NCBI RefSeq assembly: GCF_021532625.1
Contig: NZ_JAKGAR010000005.1
Span: 1 to 64,000, forward strand
DNA from: Octadecabacter algicola
Lineage (GTDB): Bacteria > Pseudomonadota > Alphaproteobacteria > Rhodobacterales > Rhodobacteraceae
Length of the DNA: 64,000 bases
Reading direction: 5' to 3'
The position numbers were made by a program, and so were the translations under genes. The notes under the pieces were generated by a model, which saw only the letters and a list, made by a program, of their open reading frames with translations, ran no database searches and had not been told where the DNA came from. How positions within the stretch are numbered: the first letter of the stretch is position 1; each line of letters begins with the position of its first letter. Positions 19,710 through 27,415 of the stretch are shown one piece after another.

Positions 19710-19797
19710 TGGCGGCCCCCTTGTTGACCCATGGTTTTCATAAAATCGATATTATTGCAATTACTTCAATTATATCGCTAAAATTTTCATTCAGGCT

Positions 19798-20184
19798 CTA
19801 TTTTGCCTGCACGGACTGTGACGACAGCGCGACTGAGAAATTCAAATTACCCTCATTTACCAACCACTTACGAATATCATAGCTGCGCGCACCCTTGGCG
19901 TGCATCGGGTCAGCATCAGCAATCGCTCTGGCGGCATCGATGTCCGCAGCGCGGTAAATGATCATGCCTTCTGCTTCCATCAGCTCGCCGGTCTCATCAG
20001 ATATCGGGCCAGCCAAGAACAACGATCCAGCCGATTCCATTTCCTTTTGATAAGCGAGGTGCTCAGGCAGAGTTTCTTTCAATAACCCTATGTTTCCATT
20101 TGGTTTTGATCGAACCACGAAAAGTTCCATCGCAAGCGCTCCGCGTGCTTTAGCTTCTGCTTTGTAGTCATTCCATGCCGGCAT
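19798..20184 (-). CDS. YciI-like protein
   Basis: A 128-residue protein of the YciI/dimeric alpha-beta barrel type. The start M-P-A-W-N-D-Y-K has a strong AGGGAGAG ribosome-binding site; the longer frame from 20310 would cross the divergent promoter region. The central part shows E-H-L-A-Y-Q-K-E-M-E-S-A-G-S-L-F-L-A-G-P, where the conserved His and the L-x-x-G-P motif are YciI hallmarks. YciI-like folds include muconolactone isomerase-type enzymes, so a role in the ring-fission pathway is possible. It is the first gene of the minus operon, divergent from the RutE-like gene. Confidence 0.8.
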   Translation of the reverse strand: MPAWNDYKAEAKARGALAMELFVVRSKPNGNIGLLKETLPEHLAYQKEMESAGSLFLAGPISDETGELMEAEGMIIYRAADIDAARAIADADPMHAKGARSYDIRKWLVNEGNLNFSVALSSQSVQAK

Positions 20185-20233
20185 TTTGTCTCTCCCTGTT
20201 GTTGTGACCTTACTCGTCCGAAGCGGCGTAGCA

Positions 20234-20253
20234 AATAAAAAATCGATTTTATT
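20234..20253. promoter_or_regulatory. A/T-rich palindrome between divergent operons, possible operator
   Basis: A perfect 12-bp palindrome (AAAATCGATTTT, 20239-20250) sits in a longer imperfect one at 20234-20253. It lies between the divergent YciI-like and RutE-like starts, where an operator could control both operons. A related AAAATCGAT occurs at 19742-19750 upstream of the decarboxylase gene, and a spaced version at 9197-9221. Confidence 0.45.
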
Positions 20254-20308
20254 GGACAAGAGGCAAAAATCACGACACTTTCGACAAAACACGAATCTGG
20301 GAGGGCTC

Positions 20309-20968
20309 ATGTCAGACGCTACAACACTCGAAGACCTACGCCGCGGTGCACAGGAAGACGTTCGCGTATTGCGGGGTAAGATCTCGAGCTTGAACGAAGA
20401 TGAGATCGGGTTGATCTTATCCGAAGCACGATCACACTACGCATGGACGGACAAACCCGTCTCAGATGATCTGCTCCATAAGATATTCGACATCACAAAA
20501 ATGGGCCCGACCAGCATGAACACATGCCCAGCCCGTTTTGTTTTTGTGCGCACACCTGAAGGCAAAGAAAAACTCGCCAGTGCTCTGAAACCGGCCAACG
20601 TGCCGAAAGTGGTGAACGCGCCCGTGACTGCGATCATCGCCTATGATCTGGATTTCTGGACACAGTTGCCAAAACTGTTCCCCCACGAAGATCGCCGCCC
20701 GCACTTTGAAGGCAAACTGAAACACAGCGAAGACACAGCATTCCGTAATTCGACCCTACAAGGCGCTTATTTCATGATCGCCGCACGGGCCGTTGGGCTG
20801 GATGTCGGTGCGATTTCCGGTTTCGACAACGCAATGGTGGATGACGTGTTCTTTAAGGGCACATCGCTGAAATCCAACTTCTTGTGCAACATCGGTTACG
20901 CCGACGAGAAGGCACTGTTCCAGCGCTTGCCACGGTTCGATTTCGATGACGTTTGCGAAATTATTTAA
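20309..20968 (+). CDS. RutE-like nitroreductase-family reductase
   Basis: A 219-residue FMN-dependent nitroreductase-fold enzyme. Its best resemblance in my memory is RutE, the malonic semialdehyde reductase of pyrimidine degradation. Matching segments are K-M-G-P-T-S-M-N-T-C-P-A-R-F-V-F, A-P-V-T-A-I-I-A-Y-D and T-A-F-R-N-S-T-L-Q-G-A-Y. G-A-I-S-G-F-D-N-A-M-V-D-D and the C-terminal N-I-G-Y also match. The start at 20309 has a GGGAGGG ribosome-binding site; the longer frame from 20186 has none. No other rut genes are present, so the substrate may differ. Reduction of malonate semialdehyde to 3-hydroxypropionate would fit the malonyl-CoA decarboxylase encoded across the divergent promoter. Confidence 0.8.
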   Translation: MSDATTLEDLRRGAQEDVRVLRGKISSLNEDEIGLILSEARSHYAWTDKPVSDDLLHKIFDITKMGPTSMNTCPARFVFVRTPEGKEKLASALKPANVPKVVNAPVTAIIAYDLDFWTQLPKLFPHEDRRPHFEGKLKHSEDTAFRNSTLQGAYFMIAARAVGLDVGAISGFDNAMVDDVFFKGTSLKSNFLCNIGYADEKALFQRLPRFDFDDVCEII

Positions 20969-20982
20969 GGGAGCGATCCATC

Positions 20983-21441
20983 ATGGCGATTAAGATGAAA
21001 ACCACTGTCACCACCACTGTCAAAGCCGATTGCATGTCGCATTCGCTGGCCAAAGTGACAACCCGTGATGTGTCTATGCTTATCGACGAACCAAAGGAGC
21101 GTCACGGCACCAATCTGGGTCTGTCGCCGACAGAAACCGCTTTGGCGGCTCTTGCAGGTTGCACAAATACGATCGGTCAAAAATGTGCAGCGAAACTTGG
21201 CATCGAGATTGGGAACCTCGACGTCACGGTGAAATGCCAACTCAATAAGCTTGGCGTCATGCTGATCGAGGAGCTCGACAACCCATTCGAGAAAATTGAA
21301 CTAACTATCATCGCAGATGGCCCCGCGTCGGAGGAGGAACTGGCGCAAGTGGCTGAAGAAACTGCGAAATACTGCGCGGTCTCGAAGTTATTTTTAAGCG
21401 CAGGGACGGTTATCAACCAAGACTGGCAAAAGGCTGGTTAA
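20983..21441 (+). CDS. OsmC-family protein
   Basis: A 152-residue OsmC/Ohr-type protein starting M-A-I-K-M-K-T-T-V after AAGGGAG. It has the two family cysteines in A-L-A-G-C-T-N-T and Y-C-A-V-S-K-L-F. E-T-A-L-A-A-L-A-G-C lies on the central helix. OsmC proteins reduce organic hydroperoxides through this cysteine pair. In a ring-cleavage operon it could protect against oxygenase by-products. It starts 14 bases after the RutE-like gene. Confidence 0.85.
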   Translation: MAIKMKTTVTTTVKADCMSHSLAKVTTRDVSMLIDEPKERHGTNLGLSPTETALAALAGCTNTIGQKCAAKLGIEIGNLDVTVKCQLNKLGVMLIEELDNPFEKIELTIIADGPASEEELAQVAEETAKYCAVSKLFLSAGTVINQDWQKAG

Positions 21442-21463
21442 CTAAAACTAAGGGAGAGAGACT

Positions 21464-22552
21464 ATGACTTTTACGAGAAGAGTTGCCCTAGCGGCAGGCG
21501 TTGCGATCGGTTTGACCGGCGCAATGGGAGGAGCCGCCTCGGCTCAGGAAACCATCAACCTGACAGCCATCGACGGCTATCCTGAACGGTCCATGTGGGT
21601 CGCTGAATTTTCCGGCTTTTTCATTCCACGAGTGAATGAACTACTGGCAGAGTCCGGCAACTATGAAATCGAATGGATGGAAGCCTACGGTGGCCAAATC
21701 GTGAAACCACGCGGGGTGTTGGAGGGCATCAAGCTAGGTCTTGGCGATATCGGTATCGTCACAACGATTTTCCACAGCTCTGCACTACCGTCACAGGGTA
21801 TTTCTGCTGTAACGCCGTTCGTATCTTCTGATGCACGCGTTGTTGCGCAAGCGGTTGATGAAATCGCGCGTGAATTCCCACAGATGCAGGCTGAACTTGC
21901 TGCCGAAAATCAGGTCTATCTGGCGACGGGCGTTGTTCTGGACACCTATCAGATGTTCTCAACCGAGCCGTTGAATTCCTTGTCCGACCTTGAAGGTCTG
22001 AAGGTTGCGGGTGCTGGTTATAACCTGCGTTACCTTGAAGGTATTCCAGGTGCTGCAGGTGTGCGTGGCGGTCTGCCAGATTTCTACAACATGCTGCAAA
22101 CAGGCGTTGTTGAAGCGGCGATGACATGGCCGGAAGCTGCGAAAACGTTCAACTTTGTAGAAGTTGCACCTTACATGCTTCAGGCTGATCTTGGCGCCGT
22201 GAATTCCAAAACAGTGACAGTGAATGCTGATGTTTGGGAAGGGCTTCCTGATGAAGTCAAAGACGTCTTACAGGCGGTTTCAATCGAATATCGTGACCAC
22301 GTTGCGGGTATCGCCATGGATCGCGCTGAAGAGTCCCGTCAGGCTTACATTGACGCTGGTGGCACAATCGTCGTGATGAGCCCGGAAGAACGTCAGGCTT
22401 GGGCTGACAGCATGCCAAACATCGCTGCCGAATGGGCGCAAGGTTTGGACACTGCGGGTGCACCCGGTTCCGACATGCTGAACGCTTATATGGGCAAGTT
22501 GGCAGATGCTGGCTTTACTCCGTTGCGCGATTGGGCAGCTGAACTCGAGTAA
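21464..22552 (+). CDS. dctP: TRAP transporter substrate-binding protein, system 3
   Basis: A 362-residue periplasmic receptor with signal peptide ending G-G-A-A-S-A-Q-E. DctP-type features include Y-G-G-Q-I-V-K-P-R-G-V-L-E, L-E-G-L-K-V-A-G-A-G and the internal M-T-W-P-E-A-A-K-T-F segment. GGGAGAGAG precedes the ATG. It binds a carboxylated ligand for the DctQM pair downstream. It differs from the receptor at 17.3-18.3 kb, so the two systems probably take different substrates of one pathway. Confidence 0.92.
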   Translation: MTFTRRVALAAGVAIGLTGAMGGAASAQETINLTAIDGYPERSMWVAEFSGFFIPRVNELLAESGNYEIEWMEAYGGQIVKPRGVLEGIKLGLGDIGIVTTIFHSSALPSQGISAVTPFVSSDARVVAQAVDEIAREFPQMQAELAAENQVYLATGVVLDTYQMFSTEPLNSLSDLEGLKVAGAGYNLRYLEGIPGAAGVRGGLPDFYNMLQTGVVEAAMTWPEAAKTFNFVEVAPYMLQADLGAVNSKTVTVNADVWEGLPDEVKDVLQAVSIEYRDHVAGIAMDRAEESRQAYIDAGGTIVVMSPEERQAWADSMPNIAAEWAQGLDTAGAPGSDMLNAYMGKLADAGFTPLRDWAAELE

Positions 22553-22571
22553 TCGAACTCTAGAAAAGTGA

Positions 22572-23207
22572 GTGCTGAAAATGATCGTCACGGGTCTTCG
22601 AAGAATTGAAAGTTGGGTCGTGGCGGTCGCGATAGTTGCCAATGTCAGCGGTGCGTTTGTACTGCTGGCACTGGTCGCCATCATGAACGCCGATGTTGTG
22701 TCACGAAATCTGTTTAATGCGCCCTTCAGGGGTGTCGTAGAGATCGTCGTCTTCTCGTTGGCGCTGATCGTATTCTTGCAATTGCCTGATGTTGTCCGCA
22801 CGGGTCGATTGACCCGATCTGATGGGTTCTTGGGGTTGATGCGGATAGTAAAACCACGGTTCGGAAACGCCTTAGCGCGCGCCTTGGATGGGGTCGCCTG
22901 TATTTTTATGGGCCTGATCGTCTGGACCGTCTGGCCAGAATTTACACATGCTTTTGAAAGCTGTCATTTCTTCACGCCGCCTGAATTCGGCGCACCTCCG
23001 ACAGGGCATATGTGGGCCGATTTCAAAACCGCCCTAGGCCGTTGCGATTACTTCGGAACACCCGGAATTCTGACCGCCCCTTGGTGGCCTGTTCGTCTTG
23101 CCATTGCATTTGGCTGTGCTTGGGCTGGCATTCTTTTCTTCTTCAAAGCCGTTCTGGGCGACGCTGACCCACGTCACGTCACCGCCCAAACAAGCGGCGA
23201 GGTCTAA
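22572..23207 (+). CDS. dctQ: TRAP transporter small permease subunit, system 3
   Basis: A 211-residue DctQ-type protein with four helices. Family motifs such as N-A-D-V-V-S-R-N-L-F-N-A-P and R-G-V-V-E-I-V-V-F-S-L-A-L-I are present. The central loop is longer than usual and Cys/His-containing (S-C-H-F-F-T-P-P-E-F-G). The frame opens with GTG at 22572; ATG at 22581 is an alternative. It is followed three bases later by dctM. Confidence 0.88.
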   Translation: MLKMIVTGLRRIESWVVAVAIVANVSGAFVLLALVAIMNADVVSRNLFNAPFRGVVEIVVFSLALIVFLQLPDVVRTGRLTRSDGFLGLMRIVKPRFGNALARALDGVACIFMGLIVWTVWPEFTHAFESCHFFTPPEFGAPPTGHMWADFKTALGRCDYFGTPGILTAPWWPVRLAIAFGCAWAGILFFFKAVLGDADPRHVTAQTSGEV

Positions 23208-23210
23208 ATC

Positions 23211-24518
23211 ATGGATCCACTTACAATTGGTATGCTCTCGGTTTTGGCCATCGTCGTGTTGGTCTACCTCGGGCTTTATATTCCGATCGCTTTGGGCCTC
23301 GTGTCCTTTGGTGCGATCTGGATGATGTCTGGCAAATCTATCCTTGCCTTCAACTTCCTCAAGGTCGCCGTTGGCGATGGGGTGACCGAATATAACTTCG
23401 CCACCATTCCGCTTTTCACGCTGATGGGGCTGCTGGTCTCGAGGGCAGGGCTAGGGCGCGATATTTATGACGTCCTAAACTCGGCCTGTCGCAAAGTGCT
23501 GGCAGGGATCGGCATGGCGACGGTTGGCGCGAATGCTGTGTTTGCCGCCATTACGGGGTCATCCATCGCATCCGCCAGCGTGTTTACGAAAATCTCGGTG
23601 CCGGAAATGCTGCGTTACAACTACAACAAACGTTTTGCTGTGGGTGTTGTGGCGGGCTCGTCTGTTTTGGGCATGATCATCCCGCCCTCTGCGATGTTGA
23701 TCATCTATTCCTTTGTGGCCGAACAATCCGTTGGCGATATGTTCCTTGCGGGCATCATTCCAGGCTTGATCCTGACCGGTGTTTATATCGCCGCTATTTT
23801 TGTCATGGCACGCGTTTGGCCGTCATATATCGGCGACAACATCAGCGCCGAAGGCCTGCCCGCAATGGCACGCAGCGAGACCTTTCGCAAATCATGGCCC
23901 GTGCTGTCGCTGATCTTCCTTGTGTTGGGCGGCATTTACACAGGCTGGCTAACACCCGTAGAAGCCGGGGCCGCCGGTGCGTCCCTAGCATTGATCGTCG
24001 CCGTTGTGCGCCGCTCTATGAGCTGGGCTGACTTCTGGGAAACGCTTGTTGAAACGGGTCACATCACGGCGGCAATCTTGTTGCTGATCACGATGGCTTC
24101 TTTTTACAGCCGGATGCTCGGCTATGCAGGCCTGCCAAACCAATTGGATGCAATGCTTCAATCTTGGGATCTGTCGTTCTTCCACATCATGCTGATCTAT
24201 GTGGCGTTGATGCTGGTCTTGGGCACCTTGCTTGATACTGCGTCTATCATCCTGATCGTCGTGCCGCTGTTCATCACTCTGATCGAAAGCATGGGCCTTA
24301 GCCTTGTATGGTTCGGCATTGTGACCGTAATCGGAGCCGAAATCGGCTTGCTGACCCCGCCACTCGGGATTTCGTGTTTCGTCATCAAAAGCACGCTGAA
24401 CAATCCCTCAATCTCCTTAAAGGATGTCTTCATGGGGTCGCTTCCTTTCGCGTTCCTCATGCTGCTGGTTCTCATCGTATTGATCCGGTTCCCCGTCCTT
24501 TCCACCGCCCTTATTTAA
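23211..24518 (+). CDS. dctM: TRAP transporter large permease subunit, system 3
   Basis: A 435-residue, 12-helix DctM subunit. It shows A-I-T-G-S-S-I-A-S-A-S-V-F-T-K-I-S-V-P-E-M, I-P-P-S-A-M-L-I-I-Y-S and the C-terminal T-P-P-L-G-I-S-C-F-V-I-K. These repeated half-motifs form the two inverted gates of the permease. The operon continues directly into the intradiol dioxygenase gene, which links uptake to ring cleavage. Confidence 0.93.
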   Translation: MDPLTIGMLSVLAIVVLVYLGLYIPIALGLVSFGAIWMMSGKSILAFNFLKVAVGDGVTEYNFATIPLFTLMGLLVSRAGLGRDIYDVLNSACRKVLAGIGMATVGANAVFAAITGSSIASASVFTKISVPEMLRYNYNKRFAVGVVAGSSVLGMIIPPSAMLIIYSFVAEQSVGDMFLAGIIPGLILTGVYIAAIFVMARVWPSYIGDNISAEGLPAMARSETFRKSWPVLSLIFLVLGGIYTGWLTPVEAGAAGASLALIVAVVRRSMSWADFWETLVETGHITAAILLLITMASFYSRMLGYAGLPNQLDAMLQSWDLSFFHIMLIYVALMLVLGTLLDTASIILIVVPLFITLIESMGLSLVWFGIVTVIGAEIGLLTPPLGISCFVIKSTLNNPSISLKDVFMGSLPFAFLMLLVLIVLIRFPVLSTALI

Positions 24519-24536
24519 CGTCAGGAGTAGCCACAC

Positions 24537-25412
24537 ATGAAAGATGTGACCATCGACACCATCACGCAGGCCTTTTTGGATTATTGCAGCGATGACACCG
24601 ACCCGCGCACCATGTTCGTGCTCAAAAGCTTGGTTGAACACCTGCATGCATTTGCCAAAGAAACCCAACTGACCCATGCCGAATGGGCCCGCGCCCTAAA
24701 ATTCGCCACAGACGCTGGCAATATCACGGACGATGAACGCAACGAATTCGTTTTGATCTCAGACGTTACAGGGCTGTCGTCCTTGGTCGACATGATCGGG
24801 TCACAGCATGCGGGTACATCGTCCAGCGTACTTGGGCCATTCCACTCAGTGGGCGCGCCTATGTTGCCTGTCGGTGGGGACCTGAAAAAGGACAACGACG
24901 GCAATACCGTTGTGATCGAAGGCTTCGTCAAAGACGTTGATGGCAACCCCATCGAAGGTGCGGTGATCGAACTCTGGCAGACTGCTGAAAACGGTCTCTA
25001 TTATTCACAAGACGGCGCGCAGGATGATTTCAACCTTTGCTGTTCTATGACAACAGGCGCCGACGGGCGCTACGCCATGACGACGGTAAAACCCGCGCCC
25101 TACAAAGTGCCCGATGATGGCCCCGTGGGCGAATTGTTCCGCGCCACTGGCCGTACTCCTTGGCGTCCGTCCCATCTGCACTTCATCGTTCAGGTTGACG
25201 GGTACAAATCATTGGTCACCGAAGTCTTCTCAAATGGCGATCCGTACCTGAATTCTGACGCTGTGTTCGGTGTTCGCGAAGACCTGATCATGGACTACGT
25301 AGAAACCACTGACCTCGATGCCCTCCCAGATGATCTGGAAGTCGGGCGGAACGTCACAATCCCATATTTCAAGGTTGATTTCGATTTCGTCCTTGTATCT
25401 GACACCCACTAA
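24537..25412 (+). CDS. Intradiol ring-cleavage dioxygenase, hydroxyquinol 1,2-dioxygenase-like
   Basis: A 291-residue non-heme Fe(III) dioxygenase. An N-terminal helical dimerisation domain (about 1-105) precedes the beta-sandwich catalytic domain. All four iron ligands are visible: Tyr near 155 in N-G-L-Y-Y, Tyr near 189 in A-P-Y-K-V-P-D-D-G-P-V-G, and His near 213 and 215 in P-S-H-L-H-F. V-L-G-P-F-H-S-V-G-A-P is the family linker motif. The overall pattern fits the catechol/hydroxyquinol 1,2-dioxygenase branch, not protocatechuate dioxygenase. It opens an ortho-dihydroxy ring to a muconate or maleylacetate. No maleylacetate reductase or muconate cycloisomerase lies nearby, so the exact substrate is uncertain. 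Confidence 0.85.
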   Translation: MKDVTIDTITQAFLDYCSDDTDPRTMFVLKSLVEHLHAFAKETQLTHAEWARALKFATDAGNITDDERNEFVLISDVTGLSSLVDMIGSQHAGTSSSVLGPFHSVGAPMLPVGGDLKKDNDGNTVVIEGFVKDVDGNPIEGAVIELWQTAENGLYYSQDGAQDDFNLCCSMTTGADGRYAMTTVKPAPYKVPDDGPVGELFRATGRTPWRPSHLHFIVQVDGYKSLVTEVFSNGDPYLNSDAVFGVREDLIMDYVETTDLDALPDDLEVGRNVTIPYFKVDFDFVLVSDTH

Positions 25413-25436
25413 CAATTGACACGTAAGGAAACGAAT

Positions 25437-26648
25437 ATGCGCGAGACATATAAAGAAGACGGTAAATGGTGGGTGAGCCCATACAACTTTGAACCTTCCG
25501 TTCGCGAAGGTCTGAACCTGCCGAAGAAAGTCGAAATCCACGACGCAACCCTTCGTGACGGCGAACAAACACCGGGCGTTGTGTTCTCTATCGATGACAA
25601 GATCGAAATCGCTACCAAACTGGACGAACTGGGTGTGGACCGGATCGAAGCAGGGATGCCCGCTGTGTCCCCAGACGATCAAAAGGCCATTAAAGAGATT
25701 TCCAAACTTGGCCTGAAGTCCAAGATCTTTACCTTCGCGCGCGCAATGCAAAAAGACATCGACCTTGCGCTGGAATGCGGCGCAGATGGCGTCGTGATCG
25801 AAGTGCCAATCGGTTACCCGAAACTGGTCACACAATTTGGTTGGACATGGGAAGACGTTGCCAAGAAAACGGCGCCCATCATCAACTATGCCCGCGAAAA
25901 CGGCCTGCACGCACTGTTCTTCCCGTATGACACGACGCGCGCGCGCAAGTCCGACCTAGAGAACTTGTGCAAATACATCATGGACAACTCCCCGCCGGAT
26001 TCCATTGGCATCGTTGATACGATGGGTTGTGCGACGCCCGAGGCGATCAAGCACATGGTAAACTGGGTCGACGACATGACCGGCCTGCCCATCGAAATCC
26101 ACACACACAATGACTTTGGGATGGGTGTTGCGACTGAATTGGCCGCTGTCACAGCTGGCGCCGTCTGCGTGCACTCTTGTGCAAACGGTTTGGGTGAACG
26201 CACAGGTAACGCTGCACTCGAAGAACTGATGATGGGCCTGCACCTTCTGTATGGCTACGACACCCAGTACAAGCTCGACAAAATCCCGGAGCTCGCGGCT
26301 ATGATTGCTGAAAAGTCCAACATCCCGATTGCACGCAACAAACCTGTTCTGGGCCATGGGAACTTCATTCGTGAATCCGGTATCGGCATCAACTACGTGA
26401 TGAACGATCCTTTGGTCATGTTCGCAACGCACCCAGCCCTCACGGGCAAGATCGGCGAAGTCGTTCTGGGCAAAAAATCCGGCAAGGCCTCTATTATCTA
26501 CAAGCTGGGTGAAATGGGTCTTGGCGAAATGGATGACGATATGATCGGTGACGTTCTCGCCGAAGTGAAGTCCACAGGCATCGCAAAGCGCGACGTTCTG
26601 ACAGACGAAGAATTCGCCAATATCGTTGCATCCTTCAGAGCGAAGTGA
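25437..26648 (+). CDS. HMGL-like / isopropylmalate-homocitrate synthase-family enzyme
   Basis: A 403-residue TIM-barrel enzyme of the HMG-CoA lyase-like superfamily. The ATG at 25437 follows AAGGAA; the TTG at 25416 is less likely. It carries I-H-D-A-T-L-R-D-G-E-Q-T-P-G, which holds the metal and catalytic Arg-Asp residues. It also has I-E-I-H-T-H-N-D-F-G-M-G, which gives the two metal-binding His, and G-L-G-E-R-T-G-N-A. There is no LeuA-type regulatory domain. The family makes or breaks C-C bonds by Claisen or aldol chemistry. In this operon, lysis or condensation of a ring-cleavage product is inferred; leucine or lysine biosynthesis is less likely given the neighbours. Confidence 0.85.
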   Translation: MRETYKEDGKWWVSPYNFEPSVREGLNLPKKVEIHDATLRDGEQTPGVVFSIDDKIEIATKLDELGVDRIEAGMPAVSPDDQKAIKEISKLGLKSKIFTFARAMQKDIDLALECGADGVVIEVPIGYPKLVTQFGWTWEDVAKKTAPIINYARENGLHALFFPYDTTRARKSDLENLCKYIMDNSPPDSIGIVDTMGCATPEAIKHMVNWVDDMTGLPIEIHTHNDFGMGVATELAAVTAGAVCVHSCANGLGERTGNAALEELMMGLHLLYGYDTQYKLDKIPELAAMIAEKSNIPIARNKPVLGHGNFIRESGIGINYVMNDPLVMFATHPALTGKIGEVVLGKKSGKASIIYKLGEMGLGEMDDDMIGDVLAEVKSTGIAKRDVLTDEEFANIVASFRAK

Positions 26649-26663
26649 GATTAGACTCTTCAT

Positions 26664-27332
26664 ATGAATATTAGTGCCTTATCAGACCCTGCGACGTCGC
26701 AAAGTTCAGCCACCCAGATTGCCCATAGCAAACTGCGTGAACTGATCCTGACCGGTGAGCTGGCCCCAGGTACGAAATTGAAGATCGATCACCTTCGTAA
26801 AATCCTCGGCACGGGGGCTTCTCCTATTCGAGAGGCCCTCAGCCTGCTGACCTCCGACCAATTGGTCGTGCGCCACGAACAACGCGGGTTCAGCGCGGCT
26901 GCCACCAGCAGTGAAGACTTCGCCGAAATCCTGCGTCTGAGATGCTCCCTCGAGGGTATGGCCCTGCGTCAAAGCATGGAAAATAAGACCGACGAATGGA
27001 TCGAAAGTCTGGTCATCATCCATCACCGCATGTCGCGCCTACAACAAAGCCGGTCTGACGATTTCGAACGCGAACATAAAAATTTCCACATGGCCCTGAT
27101 CGGCAATTGTGACTCACCGCTGTTGCTGCGGTTCTGTAACCAGCTTTACGACCTCAACATCCGTTACCGTTTCATCGCTGGCCGCTCTATCGACTACAAG
27201 GGGCGTAAAGTAGATGACGAACACCGGATCATCCTTGATGCAGTCGTCGCCGGAGACATCGACCGCGCCGAAGACCTTTTGCGATCCCATTACGAAACAA
27301 CGGGCGCGTTCCTTAAAGCTTACATTAAGTAA
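26664..27332 (+). CDS. GntR-family transcriptional regulator, FCD subgroup
   Basis: A 222-residue regulator with an N-terminal winged helix (L-K-I-D-H-L-R-K-I-L-G-T-G-A-S-P-I-R-E-A-L) and a C-terminal FCD domain. The metal-site residues are in the F-E-R-E-H-K-N-F-H-M-A-L, D-E-H-R-I-I-L-D and R-S-H-Y-E segments. It is the last gene of the plus operon, 15 bases after the HMGL-like gene, so it is probably autoregulated. FCD regulators usually bind a small carboxylic acid. Likely targets are the divergent promoter at 20.2 kb and perhaps the TAXI promoter. Confidence 0.9.
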   Translation: MNISALSDPATSQSSATQIAHSKLRELILTGELAPGTKLKIDHLRKILGTGASPIREALSLLTSDQLVVRHEQRGFSAAATSSEDFAEILRLRCSLEGMALRQSMENKTDEWIESLVIIHHRMSRLQQSRSDDFEREHKNFHMALIGNCDSPLLLRFCNQLYDLNIRYRFIAGRSIDYKGRKVDDEHRIILDAVVAGDIDRAEDLLRSHYETTGAFLKAYIK

Positions 27333-27415
27333 CCCTCGCCGATTCTAGAAAAATATTTTGACATAATCTTGCTTATCGGCCAAATACGGCGCGAAGTCGA
27401 GCTTTCGGGTGTTCG

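Noticed and set aside
20186-20308. 41-residue N-terminal extension of the RutE-like protein
   Set aside because: It crosses the divergent promoter and palindrome; the start at 20309 has a strong ribosome-binding site.
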